DNA of 64,000 nucleotides, taken from positions 143,363 to 207,362 of the forward strand of contig PXQU01000004.1 of assembly GCA_003021785.1 (NCBI GenBank). Direction: 5' to 3'. Below, piece after piece: positions 9,177 through 18,700 of the stretch. This stretch comes from Halobacteriales archaeon QH_7_65_31 (lineage in GTDB: Archaea; Halobacteriota; Halobacteria; Halobacteriales; Haloarculaceae). The position numbers and the translations under genes are program-made. Below the pieces are notes generated by a model. The model ran no database searches. It saw nothing but the letters and a program-made list of their open reading frames with translations, and had not been told where the DNA came from. Position 1 is the stretch's first letter. Each line of letters starts with the position of its first letter.

Positions 9177-10295
9177 ATGCAACAACAGCCTCAACATATC
9201 GCGCTCTATGTCCCTTCGCTTCGTGGAGGGGGTGCGGAACGAGTTATCGTCCGACTTGCAAATGAATTTGTAAACAGAGATTATGCTGTAGATATAGTAC
9301 TTGTCAAAAATAAAGGTGAATATCTTGACGACGTTTCAAGCTCAGTATCTATTGTTAATCTTGACACCCGTCGCTTTCTCGCAGCTGTTCCTGCACTTAT
9401 CCAGTATCTTCGATCAGCGCGTCCTGATGTCCTTTTATCAACGATTGACTCTGCCAATGTTGCAGCCATTATTGCAGGGAATGTATCTTTTGTTGATACT
9501 AGAGTTATCGTTCGAATCTCGAATATGCTTTCATCTAAAGAAAAAGCGTTAGATCATCCGAAACACAAAATTGTCCATTGGGCGGCTCAACAGATATACC
9601 CGTTTGCGAATCATATTATCGGTGTCTCTAATGGTGTTTCGGAGGATGTAATCTCGTACTTGGAGGTAGATCCAAACCTAGTTACAACAGTTTACAATCC
9701 TGTTATCAATGAGGCATTAATTAGTTTAAAGAAGAAATCGGTTGGCCACCCATGGTTTGATGACTCAAACCCAGTCATATTAGCAGTTGGTGAATTATCT
9801 GAACAAAAAGATTTCCAAACACTCATACGAGCATTCGCCATAATTGACCGAACACCAGAACCTCGATTAGTAATTCTAGGCGAAGGTGAGAAACGTGAGG
9901 CGCTAATTCATCTCTCGAATGAGCTTGGAGTTTCTGATCGAATAGATCTTCCAGGGTTTGTAAATAATCCCTATAGGTATATGTCGAAATGCGATGCCTT
10001 TGTGTTATCATCGAAATGGGAAGGTTGTCCAAACGTCCTTATTGAGGCTCTGGCATGTGATGCACCAGTTGTCTCTACAAACTGTCCGAGTGGACCTAAT
10101 GAAATTCTACAAAATGGATCGATAGCGCCACTGGTTCCAGTGGGAGATACTGAAAAAATGGCCGAAAAAATATTAGAAACTCTAGATTGTGACATAGATT
10201 GCAGTCACTACGCGAACTATGCTGAACGCTATCGAGTAGAAAATATTGCTGATGACTACCTCACTGTTCTATTTCCTAATAAGAATGTGTCATAG
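9177..10295 (+). CDS. Glycosyltransferase family 4 (paralogue of 6475..7584)
   Basis: RGGGAERVIVRLANEFVNR; SEQKDFQTLIRAFA; LPGFVNNPYRYMSKCDAFVLSSKWEGCPNVLIEALACDAPVVSTNCPSGPNEIL. Confidence 0.93.
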   Translation: MQQQPQHIALYVPSLRGGGAERVIVRLANEFVNRDYAVDIVLVKNKGEYLDDVSSSVSIVNLDTRRFLAAVPALIQYLRSARPDVLLSTIDSANVAAIIAGNVSFVDTRVIVRISNMLSSKEKALDHPKHKIVHWAAQQIYPFANHIIGVSNGVSEDVISYLEVDPNLVTTVYNPVINEALISLKKKSVGHPWFDDSNPVILAVGELSEQKDFQTLIRAFAIIDRTPEPRLVILGEGEKREALIHLSNELGVSDRIDLPGFVNNPYRYMSKCDAFVLSSKWEGCPNVLIEALACDAPVVSTNCPSGPNEILQNGSIAPLVPVGDTEKMAEKILETLDCDIDCSHYANYAERYRVENIADDYLTVLFPNKNVS

Positions 10296-10326
10296 ATTGT
10301 CTCTATGATAAGCAAGCAGTCAGTTC

Positions 10327-10573
10327 CCGAGACACTGCGTGAAACCGGAATCAGACTACTCATCAAGCACCGCATCTTCGCACCATACGACCACACTTAC
10401 ACGACAGGATCGACGAAAAACGCTACAACCAACGCTTTATGACTGAAACCGTCAATTCTGCTGTGAAGAGCTTGCTCGGCTTCTCCGTGCGAGCGCGTCC
10501 TTAGTTCCGTCAGTTCCGAGAAATCGCTCTAACGCGTGTCGTCTACAACATCAAGCTTGCCGTCAAACAGTGA
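10327..10573 (+). pseudogene. Degenerate C-terminal fragment of an IS5-type transposase
   Basis: Frame-shifted translation ETLRETGIRLLIKHRIFAPYDH / HDRIDEKRYNQRFMTETVNSAVKSLLGFSVRARP*FRQFREIALTRVVYNIKLAVKQ*, with an internal stop. Confidence 0.75.
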
Positions 10574-10670
10574 ATTCCACCGCTGTATGGCTATTCAATA
10601 CAGCCAAGATATCATAAGTAATCGTAACCACTTCTCATAAAAAAGGATCGTCCAATTATCGGTATTATCC

Positions 10671-11906
10671 TCAACCTTGCAAATGTGCGCGAACAAACTT
10701 TGCGCTAAATCCCAGAGCTATAGCACCGATTGCTGAACTTGAGCTTAATCCAAAGAGTGAATCCCCAGCAAATACTTGATTCACTAATATAGCACAGAAG
10801 ATAGCAAATATCACTACCTCTGTTGAATCGGATATGACTTTCATAGTATCAAGTGCAGTCTTACCTATCATGATTAAATAGGACAATCCTCCGATTAATC
10901 CTGTTGTTAAAAATAATCGCAAATAGGAATTATGTGGTTGAAGTCCTGCATACCTTCCCTGTATATATGATTCTGCATAATTGCCTGTATCTCCAGGCCC
11001 GTAGCCTAGTACCAGGCGATCTAGAATAGCTCTTGCCGTCCCTCTCCATATTTGATCACGTCCCGTCATGTCTAGAGTCTCAACTATAGGAATCGGGAGT
11101 ATTCGGAGTACAGATAACATAAACACTATAGAAGCGAGTGTCCCTGTAATAGTAACCAGACGCAGTATAAATGGTCCACCATACATGTACGATATAATAA
11201 TAAATATCCCGGCAATAGTACCAATCATGGCTCCTCGACTATTGGAGAGGAATAGGCCAGTCGATGAGAGAAATAACATAATTATCGATAATAAGTTTCG
11301 CTGACGGATATAATATCCAACACAAGAAAGAACCGAGCCGAGCATAAAAACACCAAATGAATTAGGATTAGCAAAAATTGATTTCATTTTATATAGTTCA
11401 ATACTAATGGGGAAATCAATCATACTATGAAAAGCAGTGATTTCTAACGGACCAATCAAATACCTTCCAGTGACGATACTTGGCAGTCCTACTAACACGA
11501 ATATTGATCCAAGAACTGAGAGTGAATCAATAAATTGTCTTGAATTTATTAATTGGGGGAGTATTAAGACCCAAACAATCGTGGATAAAATATATACTGG
11601 TGTTCTAATATTAGCTATAATATCTGTTGGACTCATAAACCAGTGATAGAAATATATCGACCATATTATAGCCAGTGGTATAAAAAGAGATTTCTGGACC
11701 CTCAATTTATTTCCAAGTAATATAAACCAGACAACTATGAGTGCAAGGACTATCGCCGAAAATCCGAATACTGGATTACTTGGATTGATGAAAACAAGAA
11801 TACTGGAGAAAATACCTATCAGGAATATCAAAAATTCTGATTTGGATCCGGATTTTTTGCTGATTGTTCCCTCATTAAATCCATCTTCGTTATTATTCAT
11901 ATTCAA
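10671..11906 (-). CDS. O-antigen ligase/polymerase-like multi-TM protein (Wzy/WaaL type)
   Basis: Multiple TM helices; GYGPGDTGNYAE...GLQPHNSYLRLFLTTGLIGGLSYL motif typical of O-antigen ligases. Confidence 0.8.
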   Translation of the reverse strand: MNMNNNEDGFNEGTISKKSGSKSEFLIFLIGIFSSILVFINPSNPVFGFSAIVLALIVVWFILLGNKLRVQKSLFIPLAIIWSIYFYHWFMSPTDIIANIRTPVYILSTIVWVLILPQLINSRQFIDSLSVLGSIFVLVGLPSIVTGRYLIGPLEITAFHSMIDFPISIELYKMKSIFANPNSFGVFMLGSVLSCVGYYIRQRNLLSIIMLFLSSTGLFLSNSRGAMIGTIAGIFIIISYMYGGPFILRLVTITGTLASIVFMLSVLRILPIPIVETLDMTGRDQIWRGTARAILDRLVLGYGPGDTGNYAESYIQGRYAGLQPHNSYLRLFLTTGLIGGLSYLIMIGKTALDTMKVISDSTEVVIFAIFCAILVNQVFAGDSLFGLSSSSAIGAIALGFSAKFVRAHLQG

Positions 11907-11924
11907 AATTAATACTACACAGTT

Positions 11925-12749
11925 TTATTTACGAAGGAGAATTTTATAGACTACTCCTCGAATCCGATCCGGAACTAATCGTATTGGGATCCGAAGAAGA
12001 ATATTCCGAACGAATTCAAACCGCGAGATAGCATCGAGTTGAATGAATTCCCGTTGCAGCGAATATTCGAGTTGCGCATATTCCAATCCGCCACGTCGAT
12101 CATATAATTCCGCACCAGCCCGACACCGTACTAACACCTCTGGTAGATTCTCGATCGTATAACCTTGTGAAAGCATTCGCACCCACAATTCGTAATCCTG
12201 CTGTGTCCTCAGTGGTCGATAATTACCAGCTTCGAGAACTGAATCTCGTCGGAACATCACTGTTGGATGGTTCGTCGGACACCGGAACCGAGCAAACGAC
12301 TCGACTTCATCAGCCTCAATTGGAACCTCACGAACTTGAACGATATCTTCGGGATCGTCTCTGAACTCCCCGATAAATCCTCCAACAACGTCCACATCCG
12401 GATTCGATGAGAGATATTCGAGCTGGCTTTCAAATCGATCATCGACAGCTACGTCATCTGCGTCCATCCGGGCGACAATATCGTGAGTACATTCTTCGAC
12501 GCCAGTCTGAAGCGCAGCACCAAGCCCCTGGTTGGTTTCGATCTGAACCATGCGGACGATATCTGGGTACTCGGATTGAAAATCATCAACGACTGAGTGA
12601 AGTGAGTCGGTCAGCGGACCATCTGCTACAAGAAGGAGTTCGTCAGGTACTACTGTTTGATCGATTACACTTTGAAGTGCCACTCTGAAATACTCCGGAT
12701 CATCCTTCCCGTACACACAGATCAACACTGAGAACGTGGATAGAGTCAT
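11925..12749 (-). CDS. Glycosyltransferase family 2
   Basis: FSVLICVYGKDDPEYFRVALQSVIDQTVVPDELLLVADGP...VARMDADDVAVDDRFE. Confidence 0.93.
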   Translation of the reverse strand: MTLSTFSVLICVYGKDDPEYFRVALQSVIDQTVVPDELLLVADGPLTDSLHSVVDDFQSEYPDIVRMVQIETNQGLGAALQTGVEECTHDIVARMDADDVAVDDRFESQLEYLSSNPDVDVVGGFIGEFRDDPEDIVQVREVPIEADEVESFARFRCPTNHPTVMFRRDSVLEAGNYRPLRTQQDYELWVRMLSQGYTIENLPEVLVRCRAGAELYDRRGGLEYAQLEYSLQREFIQLDAISRFEFVRNILLRIPIRLVPDRIRGVVYKILLRK

Positions 12750-12837
12750 CTGTCGCCCTCTTGATCAAAAACCGGCGGTATCCAATCTATAGACACGGTA
12801 ATTATTGTCAAATCTATACGGAACCCGAAATACCTGA

Positions 12838-13827
12838 TCATGATTTTCGAACCAGCGGCTCGTACCACTCTTGATTCTCTCCGTACCAATCAATAAATTT
12901 CTCAACCCCCTCACGAATTGTGTGTTCTGGACTGTATTCTAGAAGGTCGCTTGCTTTCGACGCGTCCGCATGGGTGTGTTCAGCATCAGCGTCGTAGCGC
13001 TCGGCATACTCCAACTCTAACTCTGGAGCCAATTGCTCGCGGATCTCTGTTGCTAGCGTCCGAATCTCAATATTGTCTGACGAACCAATATTTAGAACCT
13101 CTCCATCTGCCGCGTCTGACTCCAACAGCGTCAGATTCGCGTCAACAATATCCTCGATGTATGTGAAGTCCCGTGTTTGCGTTCCGTCTCCATACACTAC
13201 CGGTGGCTCGTTGTTCATACACCGGGATACGAAGTTCGAGATCGCCATATTCGGCCGCATCCGTGGACCGTACACCGTGAAGTACCGTAGCGACACCGTG
13301 GAAATATCGTATACCTCGTGATAGGCGGCTGCGTACCGTTCGGCAGTAAGTTTCGATGCCCCGTAAGGACTCACAGGAAGTGTCGGATCAGTTTCCTCGA
13401 ACGGAACGTACTCACCACGCCCACCATAGACCGACGAAGAGGAGGCCACTACAATCCGCTTAATATCCGTTTCGCGGGCTGCGTCCAGAATGTTTAGTGT
13501 CCCATCGACATTCACCTCGTCGTATACTCGTGGTTCGGCGACGCTATCGCGGACACCAGCACGCGCAGCTTGGTGGAATATGATATCTGTCTCACTGACG
13601 AGCTCATCAACCAGACTGCTATCTCGAACATCACCTTCGACGAAGGAATAGTCACAGCCTTCGGCGTCGGCAATTGATCGGTGTACGTCCAGCGTGTGTT
13701 CCTTGATCCGGAGGTCATAGTAAGGATGCATCACATCAAGAACGGTCACGTCATGGCCGCCTCTGAGGAATTGCTCGGCGAGATGACCGCCAATAAAGCC
13801 AGCACCACCAGTGACGAGTATTCGCAT
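12838..13827 (-). CDS. NAD-dependent epimerase/dehydratase (UDP-glucose 4-epimerase-like)
   Basis: MRILVTGGAGFIGGHLAEQFL; SSSSVYGGRGEYVPFEE...SPYGASKLTAERYAAAY (YxxxK). Confidence 0.92.
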   Translation of the reverse strand: MRILVTGGAGFIGGHLAEQFLRGGHDVTVLDVMHPYYDLRIKEHTLDVHRSIADAEGCDYSFVEGDVRDSSLVDELVSETDIIFHQAARAGVRDSVAEPRVYDEVNVDGTLNILDAARETDIKRIVVASSSSVYGGRGEYVPFEETDPTLPVSPYGASKLTAERYAAAYHEVYDISTVSLRYFTVYGPRMRPNMAISNFVSRCMNNEPPVVYGDGTQTRDFTYIEDIVDANLTLLESDAADGEVLNIGSSDNIEIRTLATEIREQLAPELELEYAERYDADAEHTHADASKASDLLEYSPEHTIREGVEKFIDWYGENQEWYEPLVRKS

Positions 13828-14009
13828 TACTAGTTCTATTCTCACCGTCATTAAAAAGATCTGCTGTATTCACGTCATTCAACCGTAGACGGCACATTTG
13901 AGCAGATTGTGACCAGCTGCCACGGCAGACAATCCTTTCACTTACGCGAACAGACGACACCCTTGCCGCTACTGACCTCGCAGTAGTTCATTGACTCGAA
14001 ACTCTACGT

Positions 14010-14188
14010 CAGATTAGCGCCGTGCGATCGCCGTTGATTCTGCCGACAACTGTGGTATGAGGCGCAAAGGAGCCGGTATCCCCATGTGTCGCGACGAGGT
14101 CGTTAATTATGCCTCGAAACTATTGAGCCGCCTTCGTCCCCTCCTCAGGAGTGAGCCAGAGCAAGTGCTCGGTCGCAGTGTCGGCCAT
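14010..14188 (-). pseudogene. Remnant of a 2H phosphoesterase (cyclic phosphodiesterase/2'-5' RNA ligase-like) protein
   Basis: Reverse translation from ATG 14188: MADTATEHLLWLTPEEGTKAAQ*FRGIINDLVATHGDTGSFAPHTTVVGRINGDRTALI*; HxT-type PHTTVVG motif, internal TAG. Confidence 0.5.
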
Positions 14189-14246
14189 ATTGTGTCTTCA
14201 GCCGGCGACTGATCGATTAGTACCCTTCTCCTGAAACGCTCGTATC

Positions 14247-14972
14247 TTACGTTTTAACTTGGCCTTCCTCCAACCGCTCTTCCGCCCGATCCCGATCCTC
14301 CGGATAGCCGATATCCATCCGCCAGCCGTCCATCCGGATCGCGTCGATCGTCCGGCCCGAGTGAATCAACAGATCGATCGCGTCCGAGATTTCGTACTCC
14401 CCGCGGTCGGACGGCTGCACCAAGTGACAGGCGTGAAAGATCGCCGGTGAAAAGGTATAGAATCCGGTCATCACCAGATTCGACGGCGGTTCCTCGGGCT
14501 TCTCCACGACGGCGGTGATCTCCCCGTAGTCGTTCGTGTCACAGACGCCGTACCGCGAGGCCTCCTCCCACGGGACCTCCTCAACCAGAAACGCCGCGTC
14601 AGCACGATCCTCCCGCTGGCGATCGACGACGTCCTGCAGGTTCGCCCGGAAGATGTTGTCCCCGAGCATGAGCATGAACTCCTCGTCGATATGCTCCTCG
14701 ACGGTCAACAGCGCGTGAGCGATCCCGTTCGGCTCTCGCTGGTGGCAGTAGGTGATCGGGACGCCCTCGTACGTGTCCCCGTACCGGGTGATGATCTGCT
14801 CTTTCTTGTAGCCGACGACGACGTACAGCTCCGTCGCGCCCAGCTCGATCAGCTCGTCGAGACAGTACTCCAGAATCGGCCGTCCGTCCACCTCGACGAG
14901 CGGCTTCGGCTTGTCCGCCGTGAGCGGACGCAGCCGCGTCCCCTCGCCGGCCGCGATGACGACTGCTTGCAT
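14247..14972 (-). CDS. Sugar nucleotidyltransferase (glucose-1-phosphate uridylyl/thymidylyltransferase-like)
   Basis: MQAVVIAAGEGTRLRPLTADKPKPLVEVDGRPILEYCLDEL. Confidence 0.92.
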   Translation of the reverse strand: MQAVVIAAGEGTRLRPLTADKPKPLVEVDGRPILEYCLDELIELGATELYVVVGYKKEQIITRYGDTYEGVPITYCHQREPNGIAHALLTVEEHIDEEFMLMLGDNIFRANLQDVVDRQREDRADAAFLVEEVPWEEASRYGVCDTNDYGEITAVVEKPEEPPSNLVMTGFYTFSPAIFHACHLVQPSDRGEYEISDAIDLLIHSGRTIDAIRMDGWRMDIGYPEDRDRAEERLEEGQVKT

Positions 14973-15078
14973 ACCTCCCTTCACCGAGCCAGCGGTAAAG
15001 TGCTTGCCGACTCACCGTTTCGTCTCGAACGGGACCGAACACAGTTACGACCGGCCGGCCGGGTGGCAGTGCGACGCG

Positions 15079-15495
15079 TCACCCTTCGGAGTCGTATCCG
15101 ATTCGTTCGATGCCGTCGACGTGATCGAAATCGGTGTCATCAGATACGACCGGCTCATCGTACTGTTGGGCTGTCGCCGCGATGATCGCATCACCTCCCC
15201 CGAGGTTCGGTTTCGAATCGCTCCGCTGGTGGTCGCCTTCGAGTATCCCCGCCTGTGTTGCAATCGCTTCGGTTAGCTCCGCCTTCGGCTTGCTGGCTGT
15301 GAGCCGTCGATACGCTTGTCTGTCCTGCTGTTTATACACGTCATCTCCTGTCTTTCCGACCGAAATGAACAGCTCGTACGCGACGATGGTCGGCACACGA
15401 AGCGGTTCAGCAGACAACTCCAGCTCCTGCGCCTTCAGCCGGGCCCCGGGATGCTGATCTTTCAGTGCCCCCAGAAAGTTCGTATCCAGAATCAT
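15079..15495 (-). CDS. PIN-domain toxin (VapC-like)
   Basis: MILDTNFLGALKDQHPGARLKAQEL...GGGDAIIAATAQQYDEPVVSDDTDFDHVDGI. Confidence 0.88.
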   Translation of the reverse strand: MILDTNFLGALKDQHPGARLKAQELELSAEPLRVPTIVAYELFISVGKTGDDVYKQQDRQAYRRLTASKPKAELTEAIATQAGILEGDHQRSDSKPNLGGGDAIIAATAQQYDEPVVSDDTDFDHVDGIERIGYDSEG

Positions 15496-15755
15496 CGCTC
15501 GGCGGACGTTTCCCCGGACTGCTCATCGTAAAACTCGGCCATCTCCGCTCGTTGAGCGTCCTCAGCAGCCTCGATAGCCGACTTATGCTCGCTCCAGCGG
15601 CTCTCGTCTCGTTCGGCGAACTCGTCCGCGAAGTCCACGAGCGAATACCCGTTCGTCAGCCGCTCGATGGTTTCGGAAAACGTCTCGTTATCCCGGTTCC
15701 TGCTCTTGATTCGTTCGTACAGGTCCTCGTCGATACGGACCATCTTCGTCGCCAT
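15492..15755 (-). CDS. VapB-type antitoxin
   Basis: MATKMVRIDEDLYERIKSRNRDNETFSETIERLTNGYSLVDFADEF; overlaps the PIN gene by 4 bp. Confidence 0.82.
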   Translation of the reverse strand: MATKMVRIDEDLYERIKSRNRDNETFSETIERLTNGYSLVDFADEFAERDESRWSEHKSAIEAAEDAQRAEMAEFYDEQSGETSAER

Positions 15756-15857
15756 GTGTTTACCTTGTTTACACAGGGGTATAGTAGTTGGGTCGTGCAC
15801 CGGTTCACTGTTCGGATAAAACCGACTCGTGGCCCGCTCGCTCGTCTCATCCTCATG

Positions 15858-18074
15858 TCACCCCCGAACCGTCTCACCCTCCACGACAGCCGCCTCCGAC
15901 ACCCGTACCGTCTCCTCACCGACAGTGTACGTGCCCGGATACGGGACCGTCACGCTGTAGCCACCGGTCGCGTTCGTCTGCACCGTCCGCTCGTAGCTCG
16001 CCTCGAACCCCTCGCCATCGACCTGAACCGATAGCTCGACGGTCGCGTTCGCCGCCGCCGCCGTCCCGGTCAGCGTCGCCCCGGGGACGAGCGTGAAGAC
16101 CCGATACGCGCCGTCGGGCGACTCGTAGACGGCACGATAGTGTGCCAGCCCGTCACCGCCGTCGGTCTGACTGCCGTAGGCGGCCAAGCGCGATCCGACC
16201 GTCTCGGGTGCTCCCGTCTCCTCCCCCGTCGGGTAGACGACGAAGCCGGCCCGCCCCGAGAGCCGGTCGTACCAGTCCTCGCTGTCGTTGCTCGCGAGGA
16301 ACGATCGGTAGTTGGCACGCGCGTAGCCGTACGACCGCGAGTCGCCATTCACGGCGTAGTTGTACACGCGATTATAGCTCCACTGGCTGAAGACGTACTC
16401 CGGCCGATCGTCCCACTCCGGCTGTGCGGCCTGCGCTGCCATCCAGTCGGCGGTGTCGTACCGCGCCGGTGGTGTCGTCAGCTGGCCCGTCTTGATCGGG
16501 ATCTGCAGGACGCCGAGCCCGCCGACGAGGAGGAACACGACGGCGATCGCGCCCATCTGCTGGCGATCCGGCAGCGCCACCGAGTCGCGATCGTCGGGAA
16601 CCGGGGACCGGACCGCGTCCACCTGTTCGACGAGGACGACGAAGCCGAGACCCGCGAACACCGCGACGAAGGTCGCGAGCTCACCGACGAACCGCACCTG
16701 AAACAGCGCCAGCACGAGGAAGCTCCACGCGTAGCCGGCGAGGACGAGCCAGCCGGTCTCCTCGCGCGCCCGGACGAACCCCAACAGCAGGAGCCAGCCC
16801 TGTGCGTCAGAGAACAGTCCTGCCGTCTCAGCAATCGCATCGCTCCGGAACAGCGCGCTGTTCGCTCGCGACTGGAGCGTCTGCCAGCTGTCCGGAAACA
16901 GCGTTATCGCTCCCCCTCCCGCGAGTAACCCGCTCGCGAGCACGGTTCCGGCGGCGAGTCGCGGCTCCGGGCGGACGCGAGCGACGACCTCGGCCACGCC
17001 GAACACGACCGCGACGCCGCCGACCAGCAGGAGCGGTGCGGTCGCCACGACCGGCGTGTGCCAGCCGAGCGCGGTGTGTCCGAGCCACACCAGTCCGCCC
17101 CCGCCGAGTAGCCCCGTGAGTATCGGTGCGCCGGCAACCAGCGGTGACTCGCCGCGCCCGGCCCACACGGCGGCCAGCCCGGCGGCGATGAGTCCGATCG
17201 GCGCGACCAGTAGCGGCCCGGCGTTCCACGCGAGCACCTGTCCACCGACACCGATCGCCAGCCCGACGACGCCGAGCGCGGTCGCCCGCGACCGTAGCTC
17301 CGCCCTCGTAAGCGTCACGAGCGAGAGCGCGGTCGCGCCGAGCCACGGATAATCGAAGGCGTGGTGATCCGCGAAGCCGAGACTCGTCCGCATCGCGTGG
17401 CCCGGAACGACGGCGAAGAAGACGACCGCCGCCAGCGCGATCCGCGTGTCTCCCGTCACACGCTTCGCGAGCAGATAGACGAGCGACCCCGAAATCACCG
17501 CCGACAGGACCGGAAACCACGCGAGCACCTGCCCGGCCGCCGCGGCGTCACCACCGACCAGTGAGGCGACCAGCCACATCGTCGCGACGTAGAGCGGCTC
17601 GCCCTTCGTCACCGTGTCGGGCAGCGTCGAGAGCGTCAGATCAGGTGTCGCGAGCAGTTGTTCGACCCAGTAGCGGTAGTAGTACGGATCGTTCGCCGAG
17701 AGGACGACGCTCCCCTCTTGGAAGACGGGTCCGAACGAGAACACGGTTCGGAGCAGCGCCACGAGCGCGAGCGCGCCGGCGAGCGCACCGACAACGCGCC
17801 GGTCGGGGAGCGAAATCGACCACTCGCGGTCGCGCGTCTCCCCGCGCTCGACATCGCCGGCCAGCCCCGCCCGCACCCCCTCGGGGTCCGCGACGCGGTA
17901 ACCGTCATCGGTTTCCTCGACCACTCCGGCGGCGACGATCTCCCCGAACGCCCCCGAATCGATCGCCAGCTCGTCGAACGTGAACGGCTCCTCGGCGGCG
18001 AGCACCGCCCGAATCGCTGCTTCGAGCGTCGGCCGGTCAGCGACGAGCTCAGCGACGCGGCGAGCCGTTTCCAT
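15858..18074 (-). CDS. STT3/AglB-like oligosaccharyltransferase paralogue with N-terminal winged-helix-like region
   Basis: METARRVAELVADRPTLEAAIRAVL...; ANDPYYYRYWVEQLL (first DxD region), LGFADHHAFDYPW (DHH), C-terminal FSQWSYNRVYNYAVNGDSRSYGYARANYRSFLAS. Confidence 0.82.
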   Translation of the reverse strand: METARRVAELVADRPTLEAAIRAVLAAEEPFTFDELAIDSGAFGEIVAAGVVEETDDGYRVADPEGVRAGLAGDVERGETRDREWSISLPDRRVVGALAGALALVALLRTVFSFGPVFQEGSVVLSANDPYYYRYWVEQLLATPDLTLSTLPDTVTKGEPLYVATMWLVASLVGGDAAAAGQVLAWFPVLSAVISGSLVYLLAKRVTGDTRIALAAVVFFAVVPGHAMRTSLGFADHHAFDYPWLGATALSLVTLTRAELRSRATALGVVGLAIGVGGQVLAWNAGPLLVAPIGLIAAGLAAVWAGRGESPLVAGAPILTGLLGGGGLVWLGHTALGWHTPVVATAPLLLVGGVAVVFGVAEVVARVRPEPRLAAGTVLASGLLAGGGAITLFPDSWQTLQSRANSALFRSDAIAETAGLFSDAQGWLLLLGFVRAREETGWLVLAGYAWSFLVLALFQVRFVGELATFVAVFAGLGFVVLVEQVDAVRSPVPDDRDSVALPDRQQMGAIAVVFLLVGGLGVLQIPIKTGQLTTPPARYDTADWMAAQAAQPEWDDRPEYVFSQWSYNRVYNYAVNGDSRSYGYARANYRSFLASNDSEDWYDRLSGRAGFVVYPTGEETGAPETVGSRLAAYGSQTDGGDGLAHYRAVYESPDGAYRVFTLVPGATLTGTAAAANATVELSVQVDGEGFEASYERTVQTNATGGYSVTVPYPGTYTVGEETVRVSEAAVVEGETVRG

Positions 18075-18129
18075 ACCCACTCCTACGCGGACGGGTGAAT
18101 AAATCCAGCCACTCCATTCCGCGAGTTCC

Positions 18130-18426
18130 TCAGCGGTACGCTTCGCGGGTGACACCCGGAATAGTTCCGAAGTGGCTATCCCCAGCAAGCACTGGCTCGT
18201 CGCGCTCCAGTGCAGTCGCGGCGATCACTGCATCTTCTTTTCCAATTCCCGGTCCCTCACCGTCGTCGTCGGCCAGCCGCTCACCGAGTAGTCGTCCAGC
18301 ACGCCGCGAGATACTGGGGGGCATATCCACCAACGGGTAAGAATCCAAGACGGTGTCCACCGTCTGTTGCTCGTCGCGAGTGTTTGCTATCTTCCCGACA
18401 CCGACGTACAGCTCTATAACCGTCAT
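18130..18426 (-). pseudogene. PIN-domain (VapC-like) fragment apparently lacking the N-terminal catalytic Asp strand
   Basis: ELYVGVGKIANTRDEQQTV...GIGKEDAVIAATALERDEPVLAGDSHFGTIPGV; no MxLDTNxL N-terminus in frame. Confidence 0.65.
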
Positions 18427-18580
18427 CGAGGGATAACAAGCGGGACGCCCTCGGCTTCGAGTACCATCTGAATCGCTGCTTGGAGTGAGGGAGGAGGGAG
18501 TCAGCGACGAGGCTGGCGACGCGGCGAGCCGTTACAATGCTCACTTCAGCGCGGATGGATGAACAACTCCAGTCACCCCT
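18427..18580 (-). pseudogene. Decayed 5' duplicate of the adjacent AglB-like gene
   Basis: aatcgctgcttggagtg...tcagcgacgaggctggcgacgcggcgagccgttacaat...gcggatggatgaacaactccagtcac parallels 18010-18120 (aatcgctgcttcgagcg...tcagcgacgagctcagcgacgcggcgagccgtttccat...gcggacgggtgaataaatccagccac). Frame-shifted peptides TARRVASLVADSLL / PSLQAAIQMVLEAEG. Confidence 0.7.
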
Positions 18581-18700
18581 GACTACTCGTGTGCTCGTGG
18601 CCACTGATCGAGGAATTATCTGGCGGTGAATCGATCTTTGGAACTGTTGTCGCACAAATGAGGCGGCAAATTATTTGAGTCCACACTGCATAGCCCACCC

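Noticed and set aside
15858-18074. Calling this gene the canonical aglB
   Set aside because: The WWDYG signature is not present at the expected place, so only an AglB/STT3-like label is supported.
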